This document shows, one piece after another, positions 23,213 through 35,100 of a stretch of DNA of 64,000 bases. The position numbers and the translations under genes are program-made. The first letter of the stretch is position 1. The number at the start of each line of letters is the position of its first letter. Below the pieces are notes generated by a model. The model saw only the letters and a program-made list of their open reading frames with translations, ran no database searches and was not told where the DNA came from. This DNA is from Syngnathus acus (taxonomy: Eukaryota; Chordata; Actinopteri; Syngnathiformes; Syngnathidae). The stretch lies in assembly GCF_901709675.1 (NCBI RefSeq), contig NC_051094.1:15014501-15078500 (forward strand), in the 5' to 3' direction.

Positions 23213-24154
23213 TCACAGTTTTAATAATTAACAAATAATCAAATACACAAGGGGACCACATTCTTCGATAGAGAATCATAGCAGGTTTCATTGTTCCTTT
23301 TCTTTATTAAGGTCAAACCATGGTGGCAGACTGCTAGTGTAATGATGAGTTGCACTAATACTATAGTTCATTATGATAATAAATTGTTTACAATTTCAAT
23401 TTACATTTGTATGCCACAATAAATATCAATAAGCAATTTGTTTTTATGGCTAATATTATTCCAATGGTTGTGACTGGAACAATATATTTACAGTACAGCT
23501 TTTCATGATGGTCAGGCAGTAAGACATCTGGTCCTCTGGGGAAGACACAGTTGACGGAAGAAGAGAAACCAGCACATTTGCATATATCAAACTGATCAAT
23601 TGCCATAGTTAAAGAAACCATCAATCACGTGAGCACATGGGACTTCAGGCTCAACTACCCTCAGTCGCAGTAATGAATAAACTATGACTCTTGGGACCCT
23701 GATCAAAAGACAAAGTAATCAGCTAGAATGATGCTCGTTTACGTGAAAGAGCAGGAGTGCTGCGGATTTCTTGAAAAGTGCTGTACAGCAGCGCCACCCT
23801 GAGGTATTTATTCCTATTTTTTCCCTGTCTCTTCCTTGATATCTCAGATAATCAATGAGCAATACACAGAAACCTGCACTTGTTTTGCAAAGCATAGTTT
23901 ATCCTGAGACAATCATGTAGCAGTTTGAAAACAATAATGACTCCTAAATAATATATGAACTAAAATACTCATGATCACCCTATAAAATGGCCTTTTTTCC
24001 CTCTTGTCCCTCCCTCATGATGACGTGAAATATAACAGATGCAAAAAAATCAATCTTAACGCAGGACTTTGTTCATATGTCTTGCTTGTAACTGTTTTAC
24101 CAATATATTGTTTTAAATATATATATATTGTTATTGTATAGCCAATACTATAGC
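23213..24154. other. Intergenic, nothing recognised
   Basis: AT-rich DNA without recognisable genes or repeat families. Confidence 0.35.
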
Positions 24155-24242
24155 CAACCTAACAAGGGCGTTTGGTAGAGTAGCTGATATTGTTGTTCAA
24201 CCTAACAAGGGCGTTAGATACAGGAGCTGATAATGTTGCTCA
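24155..24242. repeat. 43-bp tandem duplication
   Basis: CAACCTAACAAGGGCGTT starts at 24155 and again at 24198, each followed by a diverged AGCTGATA(T/A)TGTTG. Two imperfect copies. Confidence 0.85.
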
Positions 24243-24689
24243 GCATTATGTGTAATACATACAAAAAATTGAAATTATGTTCTCTGTATCACTTAAACCA
24301 CCTCTACACACACATAACTAAACATGGCTTACACCTAGAAAATATATGTTATCTTAGTAATGTGGTATCAATGTGTAGTATCAGAACATTTTAACAAGTA
24401 CCAATACTGTCCATACATATCACCAATAAAGATGTCAGTCTATCCCTATAAAAGGTATTTCTTTTTTTGTGTCAACTTATTATTATTATTGCCTACCATT
24501 CTTGGAGAAAAATGGATGATGTAATGGAAACTGGCTCATGTACAATAAGCAAATAAAATGTTTTCACATTTGTTTTACATTACATCATACTGTATTAATT
24601 TATGTATTTGTGTTATTATTCAATTTCCCCATTAAGTCTTTATTCATAATTTTCAGAAATGTGCTTCTGTCTTTCTGTGCAAGCCTGTC

Positions 24690-24935
24690 TGTGCTTGCTT
24701 GGCTTTCTCTGGGTACTCCTTTCCTCCAAATTTCTAAAACGTGTTTCTTGGGTAAATGGAAGCCTCTAAATTGTCCTCAGGGGTGAATGTGAGTGTGAAC
24801 ATCTGTTTGACTTGGTGTGTGCAACGATTGGCTGGCGACCAGTTCAGTGTGTACCTCCCTTCTCACCCAAAATTAGCTCTCACCCACAACTCTATTGGGG
24901 ATAAGTACTACACACAATGGATTGATGGGTGTTAT
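24690..24935 (+). mobile_element. Old diverged SINE copy
   Basis: Retains recognisable body parts of the SINE family in order: CTAAATTGTCCTCAGGGGTGA, GATTGGCTGGCGACCAGTTC and GGGGATAAGTACTACACACA with a short GATTGATGG tail. The tRNA head is unrecognisable. Confidence 0.6.
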
Positions 24936-25849
24936 AAAGTGAACATTCATGTATCAGCTAGGGGTATGGGTTTGATGCAAGGAAGCAGTGGACTAGAACA
25001 TTACATAATTGTGGAGCACTATGAAGGGTTTTCCTAGCTTGAGCCAATGGCATCCTGATCTTGTATAAACGATCAGCATACATAATGCATCATTATTCAA
25101 CAGAAGCAAGGACTTTATTCGAAACTATTATCATGTGTTAACTGCTCTTTTCCCATATAGTGTCATTCTGAGAAGATAAAAAACAGCTGCAGAGAAAGCA
25201 AATGGGACACAGTGGGAATTTTAAGGGCCGTCACCTCTGTGCAGGCTGCAGAGGAAATTAGTGGGAGGTTGCTTGTTAAGATGGAGGACTGCCAACCCAC
25301 TTCATGTTAGCCTTGGCACCCCACTGGGGAGGATAGCAAGAATAAGGAGCCTCCTGTTCTTCTAAATGAAGGATTGTATATCAGTGGAAAAGTCCAACAC
25401 TATTTCAAGTCACAAAATGTCAGCAGTCTTTACGCCGACAGTTTCAGTTTGGGAAATATGTGGCGAAAATTCACTTCAAGCTGTCAGCCACTTCAGATCA
25501 GCGGTGTCAACTTTCTTTCACCTTTGTTCTTACAATACGTTATACATATTAGATGGTCGGAAATTTCTAAAAGTTATTATGGAACAGCTGACATCTTCAA
25601 TGGGCTCTGCGCACACATAATTTGTGCATTTAGAAGTAGTAGGCGTGCACAGTCTGCTGAAATGGTGACAAATTACCATAAATGATGTGTTACCTTTTTA
25701 CTATTTGCTCAAGTTATCCAAATGTTGGAGATCAGAGCACCAAATCTCACAGCAAGAGAGCACGCGCAGCTTTGTGACTTGCCAGGAGCCAAGCAAAGAG
25801 AAATAAAACGAACATTTTTTGAAATTACTTCACACTTGATCACTTAACA

Positions 25850-25902
25850 TTTGTCTCATCCATCAATAGAAACTCAGCGTTTGTCTCATCCATCAATAGA
25901 AA
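25850..25902. repeat. 23-bp direct repeat, period 30
   Basis: TTTGTCTCATCCATCAATAG plus AAA occurs at 25850-25872 and identically at 25880-25902. Confidence 0.95.
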
Positions 25903-25949
25903 TTTCTGTCAAATGTCAGTTAAAATTTTTTTTTAAATATTTGTTTGTT

Positions 25950-26102
25950 GTGCCCTGCAATTGGCTGGTGACCAGATCAGCGTGTAGTGTGCCTTTCACC
26001 CGATTTTAGCTGGAGTGGGCGCAGACGCCCCCGCGATCCTGAACAGGATAAGCAGTGTTGCGGATGAATGAATGAATAAATGGATGAATGTTTGTTTGTT
26101 TG
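25950..26102 (+). mobile_element. Old SINE 3' fragment
   Basis: GTGCCCTGCAATTGGCTGGT, GATTTTAGCTGGAGTGGGCG and CAGGATAAGCAGTG followed by GAATG-type tail units match the 3' half of the SINE family in diverged form. A short (TTTG)n run follows. Confidence 0.6.
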
Positions 26103-26710
26103 TTTGTTAACTTTTATGTTTGACAAAACTACAATATTTTATGAATGTTAATTGCAAAATACATTGTGTAGTGGACTGGGACTAAATACAACTGGGTCTT
26201 TTCTCTTTACTGAGGTACAGTTAAACTTTTACCATTCTTATACTTTTACATACTTTCAAAAACGCAATATTAGTTGTGTTGAGCCTTTGTTTTCTCATTG
26301 TTGTTGTTTTTTGGTATTGCAATAAGATGCACCTTTGTATTATTAAAATATGAAAAGCGTCGGGTTTATAACAAAATGACCCATGCAGATTTGATACAGT
26401 ACACTAGAGGGCGCTCCATAACCAATATAACCAACGCCAGAGTCGTTACAGCTGGACGTCTGTTATATATATTATATTTTATCACGCATTAGTTACATTG
26501 TGTTTTCTGTGCTGTTCAGGGTCACAGGTGATCTAAAATCTCTTCCAGTAATGAGTTTGGGTTAGACTTTCTACTGACCAGCAGTCAATTTTAATTATGG
26601 ATGAAGTTAAAAACACAGAAGATAATTTCTGATTATTTATTTTCAAGGGTTAAAAACTAAAGTTATGACATTAAAATCAAATAATAATAACTCGGTTATC
26701 GCTCGAGGGA

Positions 26711-26760
26711 TGGACCTCCATAGTAGGCAGTGAGGCTGCCTGGCTATGGAGGGTGGTCCA
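26711..26760. other. Strong 50-nt hairpin
   Basis: TGGACC at 26711-26716 pairs with GGTCCA at 26755-26760, TCCATAG (26717-26723) with CTATGGA (26744-26750), and GGCAG (26726-26730) with CTGCC (26736-26740) around a five-base loop. The short frame across it is not supported as coding. Confidence 0.7.
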
Positions 26761-27689
26761 CAGTAGGGTTCTGGCCAGGGTGACCGGTGACCACACAGGA
26801 ACACACCCCCAGGCACTATTCCTTTGGCTGAATTTCCACTGGAGATTTGATGCCAGAATGTCAATTAGTGCCTAACTATCAAGAATATCTGCATTTATAT
26901 TGAATCACCCTCATTCAAAAAATATTTACTAATGGTACATGTGCAGTAGCAACTGATTTATGGAGATCACGTAATATAGTTTGTTTGTATTCACTTGAGC
27001 TAGTAAATTGTAACTTCAAGAAACCCAAAGGGTTCTAGTTTCATGCCCAGTGCAAGCCTTCCAATAGCACGCAGTTGAATTGCATGCATTGATGGAGTTT
27101 TGTTTCCTTTTTGTATTTTCACAAATGAGAGCAGTTCAAAATGGGTGTTTGTATCAATGAGCGGTCTGCAACAAAGCTAGGCTTGCACAAATCAACATGT
27201 GCTAGTTTTCAAATTGGGTTGTTTTTAACAAAGCATTTTAATTTATTATTTTGTATTGAATGATATCTTTCTTAGGAAGACAACAGCATAAAATGCAAAA
27301 AATGCTGTTTTAAGAGCACTGTAGTGAAACAAATGTTTTGACAAATGTAGTGGCAGCAGTTGTGGAGAACTGACAAATATGGTACCATAAATTCCGAAAA
27401 TGAATAGGTGTGTTTTTTTGTGGGCCCGTCATCAATCGCATACAATCATCAATCATCATCACACAATGATGTGTTAGCTCTCTAGATGTTTTTTTTAATG
27501 CCCTCATACAACCTATAATTCTCCAACTCAGTTTACTATGATTTGTTCAGGGCTTTTCCGTAATTAAGGTATGTGAATCTCTTTAAGATTGGAACAGTGA
27601 TTTTAAGTGGAGTTTCCCTCGCTTGTGTCTACATCAAAGAGTGAAGTATCTTTAGTGGATGACCTTTGAATTGGCAAGGAGGAAAGAGA
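26761..27689. other. Intergenic, nothing recognised
   Basis: No recognisable gene, repeat family or RNA gene. Confidence 0.35.
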
Positions 27690-27845
27690 TTAGTTAGAGG
27701 GAGCGGCACTTATGGGGAAAAGCAAACAGGCTTAAGATCAGGGGATGCTTTGAGAATAATTGTCAATTTTTGTCTATGTGAAGCCCTTTGAGACTGCTTG
27801 TGATTTAGGGCTATACGAATAAACTTGACTTGACTTGACTTGACT
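27690..27845 (+). mobile_element. Retroelement 3' end with (TTGAC)n tail
   Basis: Contains TTAAGATCAGGGGATGCTTT, TGAAGCCCTTTGAGACTG and TTAGGGCTATACGAATAAAC and ends in four TTGAC(T) units. Same family as 14200-14432 and 55078-55160. Confidence 0.6.
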
Positions 27846-27964
27846 TGAGGGTGACTCATAATCTATCAAGCTTTCTTTCTAGCATTTGTGTAGTGGACTA
27901 TCTTCAGCTGCTACCGTCACGCAAAAAAAAAATATCCAGGGAACAGAATATGTCTGAGTAGAAA

Positions 27965-28510
27965 TTTTATAAATAAATAAACAAATAAACAAACAAATAA
28001 ATAATAATAATAATAATAATTCATTAAATTTGTATAGCGCTTTTCAAAAACCCAAAGACGCTTACAGGGAATAAGGCAAAGACATACATGAGGGGAGGGG
28101 GACGGGGAAGAAACAATCGGATAAAATTAAGAAGAGGAAACCAGTTATGGGTAGGGGAGGTCATGAGCTTGGGAGAAGAGGTAAGTTTTTAAACGGGAAT
28201 TAAATATGGGGAGTGTGGGTGAGTCACAGACAGACTGAGGGAGAGAGTTCCAGAGTCGGGGTGATGTGCAGGAGAAGGCTCTGTCACCGAAGGATTTGAG
28301 TTTAGATTTTGGGACTGTCAGACGTGAAGTATTGGAGGATCGGAGGGGACGGTTGGGGCAGTAGGGGACAAGGAGGTCGGATAGGTAAGTGGGAGCCAGG
28401 TGGTGAAGGGCTTTGAAGGTAAATAAATACATAAATAAATAAATACATACATACATAAATAAAAAAATAAAACAATAAAAAAAAATTAAAAAAAAGGGTT
28501 TGCTTACCAA
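27965..28510 (-). mobile_element. LINE remnant (L2/CR1-like ORF2 C-terminus)
   Basis: A minus-strand open frame at 28145-28510 includes ALHHLAPTYLSDLLVPY, then RSSNTSRLTVPKSK, then SFGDRAFSCTSPRLWNSLP and a final LKTYLFSQAHD. This is the usual C-terminal end of a fish L2/CR1-type reverse transcriptase ORF (consensus of the type GDRAFS..APRLWNSLP). It is followed by a 3' UTR with AAAGCGCTATACAAATT-like sequence (about 28030-28050) and an (ATT)n tail at 28000-28020. The RT catalytic part is absent, so it is a 5'-truncated dead copy. The frame is open by residual conservation only. Confidence 0.8.
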
Positions 28511-29599
28511 TATATTTCATACCGTGTGCATAAAGCAGTTCAGACAATTGATGGATGATTGGAAAGTGCGTTTATTTCTCTTTGATATGATGCACCTTGA
28601 TAAGGAGGATCCATTTGTGGGCTGAGTCACATAACACTAAAGATATAAACAAAACACTTACTTTTGGTCTTATTATTTATGACCTTAACGCCATGACTTT
28701 GTGACTGTCAAATCTTGTGTTAGTGAGCACTTCTCCGTGACCAAAATAATCCATCCATCCACCATGCCACAGATGTGGTATGTCAAAATGCTGATGAGAC
28801 AGAAGCAACATTCTCTGTAAAAATGTCTCCAGTATACAAAGCTACTATCTGACCTCTTTGCTCAATAATCAGTTGTTAGTGTAGTTTTGATGCATGCCAC
28901 CACCTACTGTAAAATCCACTTCCGTCAGCGTTGAATACGTCTTTTTTCTAAAAAAAAAAAAAAATCCTTGGCCATTCATCGACTAACATCGAAAAATTGG
29001 CTATCCTTCAACGGACCTTCCGTCAATCTGACAGAATGCCCACCTCTAGAAGACAAAATTCCTACAAAATTCCTGGAAGCTTAAAGACTGGAGAATCAGT
29101 CGAAACTGTCAGCAGGTAACAAGGTATACTTTTTATTGTCTGAACGAAAGAATTTCTTTATACTTAAAACATCTTGCATGTACAGCAAACTGGACAGACA
29201 TGTCACCAGTCAAGCATGTTTGGGATGCTGGAACAATGTTTTCCAGTTCCTGCCAGTCTCTATCAATTTCCTGTCAATAGCTTGGCACAGCCATTGGCAG
29301 GGGAGAGGACCAACATTCCACAAGCCACAATCAGTAACCTGATGAAATTTATGTGAAATAGATGTGAAGCATTATTTGTGGTTACACCAGATACTGACTG
29401 GTCTCCTAATACTACTTTGTTGTGTGCAGCCTGAGGCATACTTGTGCAATAGGTGGATGGATTATATTGGACAAGGAGAAAGGCTCACTAACACAGAGTC
29501 TTAGGTCATGGAGTTCAGCTAGTGTATAATGTCACAAGCCTCCAGGGAGAAAGTCATATAGATAGCTAACTTGTTGCAGGGCGATATAAAGATGAGATT
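28511..29599. other. Intergenic, only a short repeat recognised
   Basis: The only recognised element is CAGTCGAAACTGTCAGCAGG followed by TTTTTATTGTCTGAAC at 29096-29146, which also occurs at 15271-15326; it is a small shared repeat of unknown class. Confidence 0.4.
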
Positions 29600-29617
29600 G
29601 TGCAGCCAGTAGCAATA

Positions 29618-29720
29618 CCAGATTCAAGATTCAAGAGTTTTTATTCGCCATGTTTGAGCGTGCCAAACAAGGAATTTGACTTCGGTAAATCACAGCCTCT
29701 GTTCAACATTTAGGTGACTA
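29618..29720 (-). mobile_element. LINE-type 3' end
   Basis: ATTCAAGATTCAAGAGTTTT followed by TGAGCGTGCCAAACAAGGAA is a repeat seen in fish genomes with an (ATTCAAG)n tail, here read as the minus-strand 3' end of a non-LTR element. Assigned from recall of such ends only. Confidence 0.45.
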
Positions 29721-29767
29721 ACAACACTCAGGACATGTGAAAAATTGCAAATATTCTCAAACATCCC

Positions 29768-29925
29768 CTGATCTTAAACTCCCAAGAGGGCAAGGAAGAA
29801 CTCAAAACTCCAGCTAGGGGAACTGAGAAACCTTGAGAAAAGACCATATAGCTCCACACTTGAGACCGAACTCCATCTTCTAAGATGAAAACTCTGTAAG
29901 CGCTGTTTAAAAAGACGACCTCTTA
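29768..29925 (-). mobile_element. Fragment of the TTGAC-tailed retroelement family
   Basis: The reverse complement carries TCTTGGGAGTTTAAGATCAG and CTCAAGGTTTCTCAG, overlapping sequence in the copies at 14200-14432 and 27690-27845. Confidence 0.55.
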
Positions 29926-29929
29926 AAGT

Positions 29930-30238
29930 TAAAATCCCAATGATCATTGTCACACACACATCTGGGTGTGGTGAAATTTGTCCTCTGCATTTAACCCATC
30001 CCCGTGTGATTTTGATCCATCCCCTGGGGGAGAGGGGAGCAGTGAGCAGCAGCGGTGCCGCATTCGGGAATCATTTGGTGATCTAAACCCCAATTCCAAC
30101 CCTTAATGCTGAGTGCCAAGCAGGGAGGCAATGGGTCCCATTTTTATAGTCTTTGGTATGACCCGGCCAGGGTTTGAACTCACAACCTTCCAGTCTCAGG
30201 GCGGACACTCTACCACTAGGCCACTGAGCTGGTTAAGG
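29930..30238 (-). mobile_element. tRNA-derived SINE (second family), abutting a U2 copy
   Basis: On the minus strand the head has an A box TGGCCTAGTGG (30213-30223) and a B-box-like GAGTTCAAACCC (30170-30181). The body includes TGGGACCCATTGCCTCCCTG and GATTCCCGAATGCGGCACCG, and the 3' end reads TGTGTGTGACAATGATCATT. This differs from the 7.4-kb SINE family. Its 5' end joins the 3' end of the U2 copy after only a few bases. Confidence 0.75.
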
Positions 30239-30426
30239 GGATGCACCGTTCCTGGAGGTACTGCAATACCAGGTCGATGCGTGGAGTGGACGGAGCAAGC
30301 CCCTACTCCATCTCCCTGTTCCAAAAATCTATTTAATACATGATCCCCAGATAGGGGACGTATCAGATATTAAACTGATAAGAACAGATACTACACTTGA
30401 TCTTAGCCAAAAGGCAGAGAAGCTTG
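30239..30426 (-). ncRNA. U2 snRNA copy, probably a pseudogene
   Basis: Almost the whole 188-nt vertebrate U2 sequence is present on the minus strand. The branch-site recognition GUAGUA is intact (30389-30394), as are the Sm site AUUUUUGG (30321-30328) and the 3' stem ending GGAACGGUGCAUCC. The first three or four bases do not fit the AUCGCUUC start, and about eight to ten scattered substitutions are visible against human; some may be normal fish variation. A transposase fragment starts about 30 bp upstream where the PSE should be, so a functional snRNA promoter is unlikely. That favours a retrocopy or dispersed pseudogene. Confidence 0.88.
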
Positions 30427-30453
30427 AGATTGAGAGACTAGAGGTGTTACAGT

Positions 30454-30558
30454 CCTGACATCAACCCATCTGATCTCTTGTGGGATCTGCTCGGGCATGC
30501 TGTTTGTGCTACAGTGACCAGCGCAAGCATACTGGCTGACGTCCAACAACTCCTGGTC
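30454..30558 (+). pseudogene. Tc1-like transposase C-terminal fragment
   Basis: The translation from 30454 reads PDINPSDLLWDLLGHAV and continues to ILADVQQLL. This matches the conserved C-terminal block of Tc1-family transposases (SPDLNPIEHLWDxLGRxV), which holds the last catalytic acidic region. About 35 codons remain; no terminal repeat is visible. Confidence 0.75.
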
Positions 30559-30559
30559 C

Positions 30560-32190
30560 CGGATGACGAAGCTTCTCACCCTATCTCTAAAGGAATGCCC
30601 GGACACTCCACAGAGGAATCTCATTTTGTAAACTCTGTATCCGGGATTTTGTTCTTTCAGTTACGGCCCACAGCTCGTGACCATGGCTGAGGGTAAGAAT
30701 GTAGATCGATTGGTAAATCAAACGCATCGACTTTTGGTTCAGCTCCGTCTTCACCATAACAGACCAATACAGAATCCGCAAAACTGCAGACACTGCACTG
30801 ATCTGCCTGTTGAACACTTTCCATTCTCCCCTCACTTGTCAATAAGACCTCTGAACTCCTCCACTTGATTCAGGATGAAGTGAGCATGCCACCCGTCTCT
30901 GACTAAGGACCATGGATTTGGGGGTTCTGATTCTAATCCCAACTGCTTAATACTCAGCAGCGAACCCCTCCAGTACCAGTTGAAGGTCGCTTCTTGCAGC
31001 CAGGAGAACCACTTCTTCAAAAAAGCAGGGATGCACACTGGGGCCCGCAACTGGATCCCCTCGACCCCGGAGCTGTGCCTAGAAACTTTATTCAGAAAGG
31101 TTATGAGTAGAATTGGTGCCTTGGCATGGTTCAACCCTTTCTGGAAAGAAAGTGACACTGCAGATCAAACTCGGATACTGGTTGTACAGACTGAATGAGT
31201 CTTTAGGGGTTCCAGTACCCCTTACTCAGAGACCCACAAGAATCCCCAAGGGACATGGTCGAGTACCTTTTCTGAGTGAACAAAGTGTAGTTGAGTGAAT
31301 TCTTATTCACCCTCCTGGATCCTGCTGGGGGTTATCCACTATTCCACAAACAGGACAAAAAACACAGTGCCTCCTTAATCACTGACCTGGAGAGGACACT
31401 CCACCCTTTTCCAACTGATGACCAGAGGCTCACAGGTTTTGAAGTACTGATTTTCATTCCAACCAATTTAGTCTTGGCTGAGAACCAACAATAACCTTGT
31501 CCTCTAGTGGGTTCATGGATTGCCACCATGGCACTGACCATCTTATGGCCCCAGCTCCAGTGTGATGCTTCATCAATGAAGAATGGTATATGTTCCACTC
31601 GAACTCATTGTCCTCTGATTCCCTCCAGATGCGGATGAAGTTCTGCCAGAGAGGAAACTCTTTCTGAGCATTCCAAGCAGACACAATATGTTGGTGGTTT
31701 GTCAGGTCGGACATATTCCCCCACTATGAGAACCAATACGTGGTGTGTTGGTTCTGGTAGTGGTGGTGATCGGTTGACAGCTCCCTCCTCTTTTGACCCG
31801 AGTGTCCAAACCACGAGGCTGCATGTCTGAAAAACTAATTGATATGTGTAAGGGTGCAAAGCTATGCCAAGGGTGCGCTGGTGCAAAGTGCACTTGTGGA
31901 ACTTTATGCATCCTTATGGCTGAACATGCTGTTAATCATGGAAAATCCGTCATGAGGAGAGAAATCCAGGAACAGACTACTGTTTGGGTTCTGATCAGCG
32001 CAGCGTTTTTTTCCAAGCATACCTTGCCAGGTCTCACTGTCATTGCTCATGTGTGCATTGACGTCCCAAAGCAAAACTTCTCCCAACAAATTTTGCTCCC
32101 ATATTGCCTTTTTTGGCTGTGTTCGTCTGGGCCCCCCTTGATGCAGACCCGGGGCACACAAAAAACCCCCAACACAATCAGGTGAAGGCT
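30560..32190 (-). mobile_element. Degraded non-LTR retrotransposon (endonuclease to RT C-terminus)
   Basis: Minus-strand frames, broken by shifts and stops, line up in element order. At 32161-31904 lies an endonuclease-like part with DVNAHMSNDSETWQG (compare GDFNAHVGNDSETW). Intermediate parts follow at 31714-30900. A C-terminal part at 30835-30587 has ILTLSHGHELWAVTERTKSR, then FRDRVRSFVIRD at 30580-30540. This order matches a fish LINE family. The RT catalytic YxDD is not recognisable. No frame is functional. The 51.4-kb fragment appears to be the extreme C-terminus of the same family. Confidence 0.75.
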
Positions 32191-35100
32191 CACGGAGGGG
32201 ATTGGGAAAATATTCTTAAATCATAATCTAGTCATCAGTATGGAAAACCATTGATCAGTAGGAAATTGGTATCTGAGCTACTGAGAATGCTGTGAATTCT
32301 CGAGAATCATATTTTTTGGAAGATTTTCTTTTGTGGGCAATTGAGTTGAATTGATCGTGATGGTATGCAGTTTTGAGGTTATAACTGGCTATTATTGAAT
32401 TCTGGGTTTTTGTGCTCATTGTTAAAAATGGCTTAATATTGTCACAAGCAATTTGTGTGATGACAATTGACCGATGAATTTTGGCTCAAGACAAAAGAGC
32501 ACAAACGACAACAATTCCCCTTCAAATGTTCTTCGTTGTCATTCATTGTGGACCACTCCTATTGTTTCCTGTTTTTCTCAGAGGTTTTTGCTAATGCCGT
32601 GTGTTTGCATTTTTCTCCATCTTTTGGGTGAAGTGATCTTTTTTACAGCTATTTTTCTTCACTGAAGTCAGCTTTCTCTCTTCTGTGAAAACTCGTCAAC
32701 GTAAAAGTCTCTTTCCTATCGATTTTGTTTGGCAAATAGACGTGAAAGGTTCGTACATTCAAAAATTGAGAGTTACCATGCCTCAGACATGAAAACAGAT
32801 GAGAAAATTATGGATAAAAAAAGGGGGGGTCAGAAAAAGTAAAAACTGTGGCCTGTGCAGTAATTTGAGACACTGCTGTGAGTTCAGAGCTCAATGCACT
32901 GTTGTAATTTGTGTTGATGATGCATATCTTTCACTGAAAGTGCCACTATGTCTGTAGGAGCTGCCCTACAAATTAAGCAAAGGGAAGAAAATCCTTCTGT
33001 GAGCTGTATGTTCTATTTAAACAGATAGAACTGAATTGGGAAAGAAAGACACTAAATTCATGAGTCATTTCTTTGCACATTGTAATTTAAATTTTGTTTT
33101 ATCTGCACAAACGAAAGGGCATGTTAACTACTATAAAAAGCCATGCACAGACTTGATCGTCCTGTCACAGCCTTCACAGGGCGCCGACAAGCCTCGGGTA
33201 TTTTAAATTCCCTCTCACTTGTGGTAGATGCGGCAGAGAGCAAACTATTTTTTGTCCCATATACTCAGATTAAAAACAAATCTGTAAAAGTATGCTTTGG
33301 AATTTACTGAGAAACACTTAAGAAGACTTGAAATCAATTAAAACTAAAGTTCTTCGGGGTTTGGCACGCAAGCAGGCACACACACTCTGCCAAATTACAT
33401 TTACCGTAATTTTCGGACTATAAATCGCTCCGGAGTACAAGTCGCACTTTGTTTAGGGACCTCATTCTATAGTTCCCAACGGAAGGAGGTAAAATCAGAC
33501 CGGCATCAGAAAGAATGTGGAGGACTACAACAGAATGTAATGAATAAATCTAGAATTCTATCATGATTATAAAGTAAAATGTATGCAACAAAAACACTCT
33601 TAAGGCATTGAATCGATTGAAACTGGACTGTTTTGAAGAGATCTGCTGTCCATTTGCCATCTCAGCATGAAGCGACCCAGATAAATAAGTAAATTCACAT
33701 GAAACTCAAAAACACGTCATTTGTCAAACACACACACAAGTGTTTTGGACCTAGGCCAATGTGTTATAAATGGTCAGACATCTGACTGTTTTAAAAGGAA
33801 AAATGTGTAATTGTGTGCGCTTGATTGCACAACATGGGCGTTCTGGGGAATGTGAACGCAAATGGGCATTGGTGTTAAGTGTTCAGTCTGGGCAAGCAGA
33901 ACTAAATCACATGGCATCAGCAACGGAAGGTGTTGTGACATCATTTGGGCTTTTGCATTTCTCGTCAAATCTGCAGAACTATTTTCAAGTCATTTCACTG
34001 GGTTGCTTGTCATCTGTAGCTACGTGACACATTCCACATGTATCTTCCAAAATAATGTCACGCTTAACTATGGGGATACTGTGCGGACCAAATCACGGAA
34101 AAAAGTAATGAGCCAAAGTAATGTCAAATCATTTCAAATAAAGCTGATACATGTATGGTCCACTTTCTCTGTCAGGTATTTACATGCCTAATTTTGTCTG
34201 CCAGTTGAAAATGTATTTCATTTCCTAATTATAGCTTCTTAATGTGAGTTTCCCTCCAGTGATTACTAGAATAACTTTTCCACTGGATACTCTGCCAGGA
34301 AAATAAAATTAGGGTTTGATTCAGGTGGAAATTCCCCATAAAATAAAGTGGTATTTATTGTGTGACTACATCTTGATAATATAATGGCCACACCCCTCAG
34401 AGGTACTCCTCCAGAGTGAATACTCCCTGAGGATAACTATTAACACACTATGGAATTCAATCAGCAGGATAGTGCATGTGAATGGAACCTGCAATGATGA
34501 GTCATACTGTATAATATTGGCGTTATATTTTTTAATTTCCATGATCAAACATTCAGCAATAAAATGCTTGAACAAATGCACAGGGTAAAAAGTAAAGCCC
34601 AGTTTGTCACAGGAAAATCTCAACCACGAGTGATGAAAATCTGGGGACAACCAACTTCATCAAAATGAGTTAAAGTACTTCTGGCACGAGTAAATAGCGG
34701 AACCCTATAGCAGGGGACGGAGACAATTAAAGGACCCATAGGAACTTTAAACATTTACAATGTGCTTTATTTTACACCATAAGTCTTCCACTGGCTGAGT
34801 TAGTGGAGCCTTAACTGTCTTAATCGTTAAAAAGGTTGACGTCATTGTTGGCCTGTGCGCTGACCCTGTAAGCACGCATTTGAAATCCGATTTGTTAAAG
34901 AAACATTCCCTTTGCTAAAACGTGTTTAAGTTACATCTGTCAGAAGTTAGAACTGCTCCTCAACCCACTTGCCAGATTACATTGACATGGGCAGCACAGA
35001 CAAAAAAGAAACTCTAAAATCCATATACAGGATTAGAAACAGCGATGTAAAAGAAATGGTACAAAATAGACTGTTAACAAATACAAAGCACTTAGTATAA

